Source of the DNA: Candidatus Iainarchaeum sp.
GTDB lineage: Archaea; Iainarchaeota; Iainarchaeia; Iainarchaeales; UBA10219
Direction of reading: 5' to 3'
Length of the DNA: 64,000 nt
Assembly: GCA_018304425.1 (NCBI GenBank)
Contig: JAGVWE010000006.1
Coordinates: 62,001-126,000 of the forward strand
The notes beneath the pieces are model-generated. The model saw only the letters and a program-made list of their open reading frames with translations, was not told the DNA's origin and made no database searches. Positions 63,526 to 64,000 of this stretch are shown here, piece after piece; positions within the stretch are counted from its first letter, which is position 1; every line of letters begins with the position of its first letter. The position numbers and the translations under genes were made by a program.

Positions 63526-64000
63526 TTGGCTGCCTCCAGTTGCTGTTCCAGCTTGTCCAATTCCTCGCCATACTTTTCCGTGAGCCGCGTGAACTCGGAC
63601 TTGGGCAGCGTGCCCTCGTCATAGTACTTGTTGTTTATCTCCTCGATCATGGCCTTGAGCTGCTGCCTGCGCATCCCCATCTTTTCCTTTGACTTCTTGG
63701 AAGAAAACTGGAAGAAGCCATAGCCTCCTCCCCCGACCACCAAGACCAACACCACCAACACCATCAACCAGTTCTTCTGCAAGACGAAGGCAAGCGATTC
63801 CCCGGTGACCTCGATGCTTACCTCCTTTTCCACGGCATTGCCATGCTGGTCCCTGACCACGAACTTGACCGGCCGGTTGCCCTGGTCCTTTTCCTGCAAG
63901 TAATACGTGCCGCCAAAAATCCCGGTCTCCAACGCCGTGAGCGGGGCCTCCGCGCCGCTGACCACGAGCTTGACCTCGGCTTCCTCGACCTTGGAGCCAT
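63522..64000 (-). CDS. Secreted surface protein, C-terminal part (continues past window end)
   Basis: The visible 159 residues include the end of a beta-domain (GSKVEEAEVKLVVSGAEAP, then NRPVKFVVRDQHGNAVEKEVSIEV), a membrane helix (NWLMVLVVLVLVVGGGGYGFF) and a helical tail (RRQQLKAMIEEINNKYYDEGTLPKSEFTRLTEKYGEELDKLEQQLE). It matches the end of the 62293 gene in layout and tail motif, so the two are tandem paralogues. The start lies beyond base 64000. The helical tail with Y-Y-x-E/x-G-x-L/I-x-K resembles those of archaeal surface proteins with cytoplasmic tails. Confidence 0.7.
   Translation of the reverse strand, partial: GSKVEEAEVKLVVSGAEAPLTALETGIFGGTYYLQEKDQGNRPVKFVVRDQHGNAVEKEVSIEVTGESLAFVLQKNWLMVLVVLVLVVGGGGYGFFQFSSKKSKEKMGMRRQQLKAMIEEINNKYYDEGTLPKSEFTRLTEKYGEELDKLEQQLEAAK

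Overview
This window looks like part of an archaeal chromosome, probably from the DPANN group (Diapherotrites- or Micrarchaeota-like; the phylum is a guess). Evidence for an archaeon: AT-rich TATA/BRE-type boxes about 25-30 bases before many starts (leaderless style), archaeal toxin-antitoxin families, a KaiC/RecA-like ATPase, DUF2304, DUF2079 and Sm_multidrug_ex membrane proteins, archaeal-type GT2 dolichol-sugar transferases, and C-terminally anchored surface proteins. GC content is clearly above 50% by eye, with a few AT-richer patches. I saw no rRNA, tRNA, CRISPR array or transposase.

Bases 1-48995 form a large surface-glycan island. 570-5703 (+) holds a sugar oxidoreductase, a DegT aminotransferase, a methyltransferase, a GT4 and a NodB deacetylase. 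7996-11796 (+) holds a GT2, a DUF2304 protein and two epimerases. 12421-17185 holds a DUF2079 protein, two GT2s and a radical SAM protein. 17199-19158 is AT-richer, with a methyltransferase and a split surface-protein gene. 20590-23029 (-) and 23179-25070 (+) are divergent glycosylation operons. 26658-28343 (+) makes a CDP-sugar (rfbF/rfbG-like). 34961-28359 (-) is a seven-gene operon with a nucleotide-sugar dehydrogenase, a flippase and the complete GDP-heptose set hddC-hddA-gmhA-gmhB. 43580-36807 (-) is a second seven-gene operon running from gluconeogenesis (class II aldolase, class I FBPase) to UDP-glucose, UDP-glucuronate, UDP-xylose and epimerised sugars. 45773-48995 (+) adds another nucleotidyltransferase, a GT-C protein, a GT2 and a methyltransferase.

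Toxin-antitoxin or antitoxin-like genes lie between these blocks: a remnant at 7-511, AbiE at 5956-7953, VapBC at 10088-10671, PemK type at 11849-12405, HTH/nucleotidyltransferase at 19356-20563, RelE-like at 25155-25766, an orphan at 36634, UPF0175/DUF3368 at 44545-45392, a UPF0175-like solo at 45585, and RHH/PIN at 50430-51131. Several have inverted-repeat operators over or beside the TATA box. Some DNA-binding domains are physically joined to sugar enzymes: an RHH fused to a degenerate sugar nucleotidyltransferase (43669), a UPF0175-like gene overlapping a nucleotidyltransferase (45585/45773), and a winged helix on a NodB deacetylase (4444). I consider this the most unusual theme of the window.

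From 49034 the content shifts to purine and methylthioadenosine salvage (apt, mtnP, mtnA, class II aldolase). Then comes a block of unrecognised genes (52867-57292), including two tandem paralogous HTH-rich proteins. These two and a divergent gene carry a nearly identical 18-base promoter. The window ends with a Sm_multidrug_ex protein, a 1002-residue surface protein, a KaiC-like ATPase and two related C-terminally anchored secreted proteins, the last cut by the window edge.
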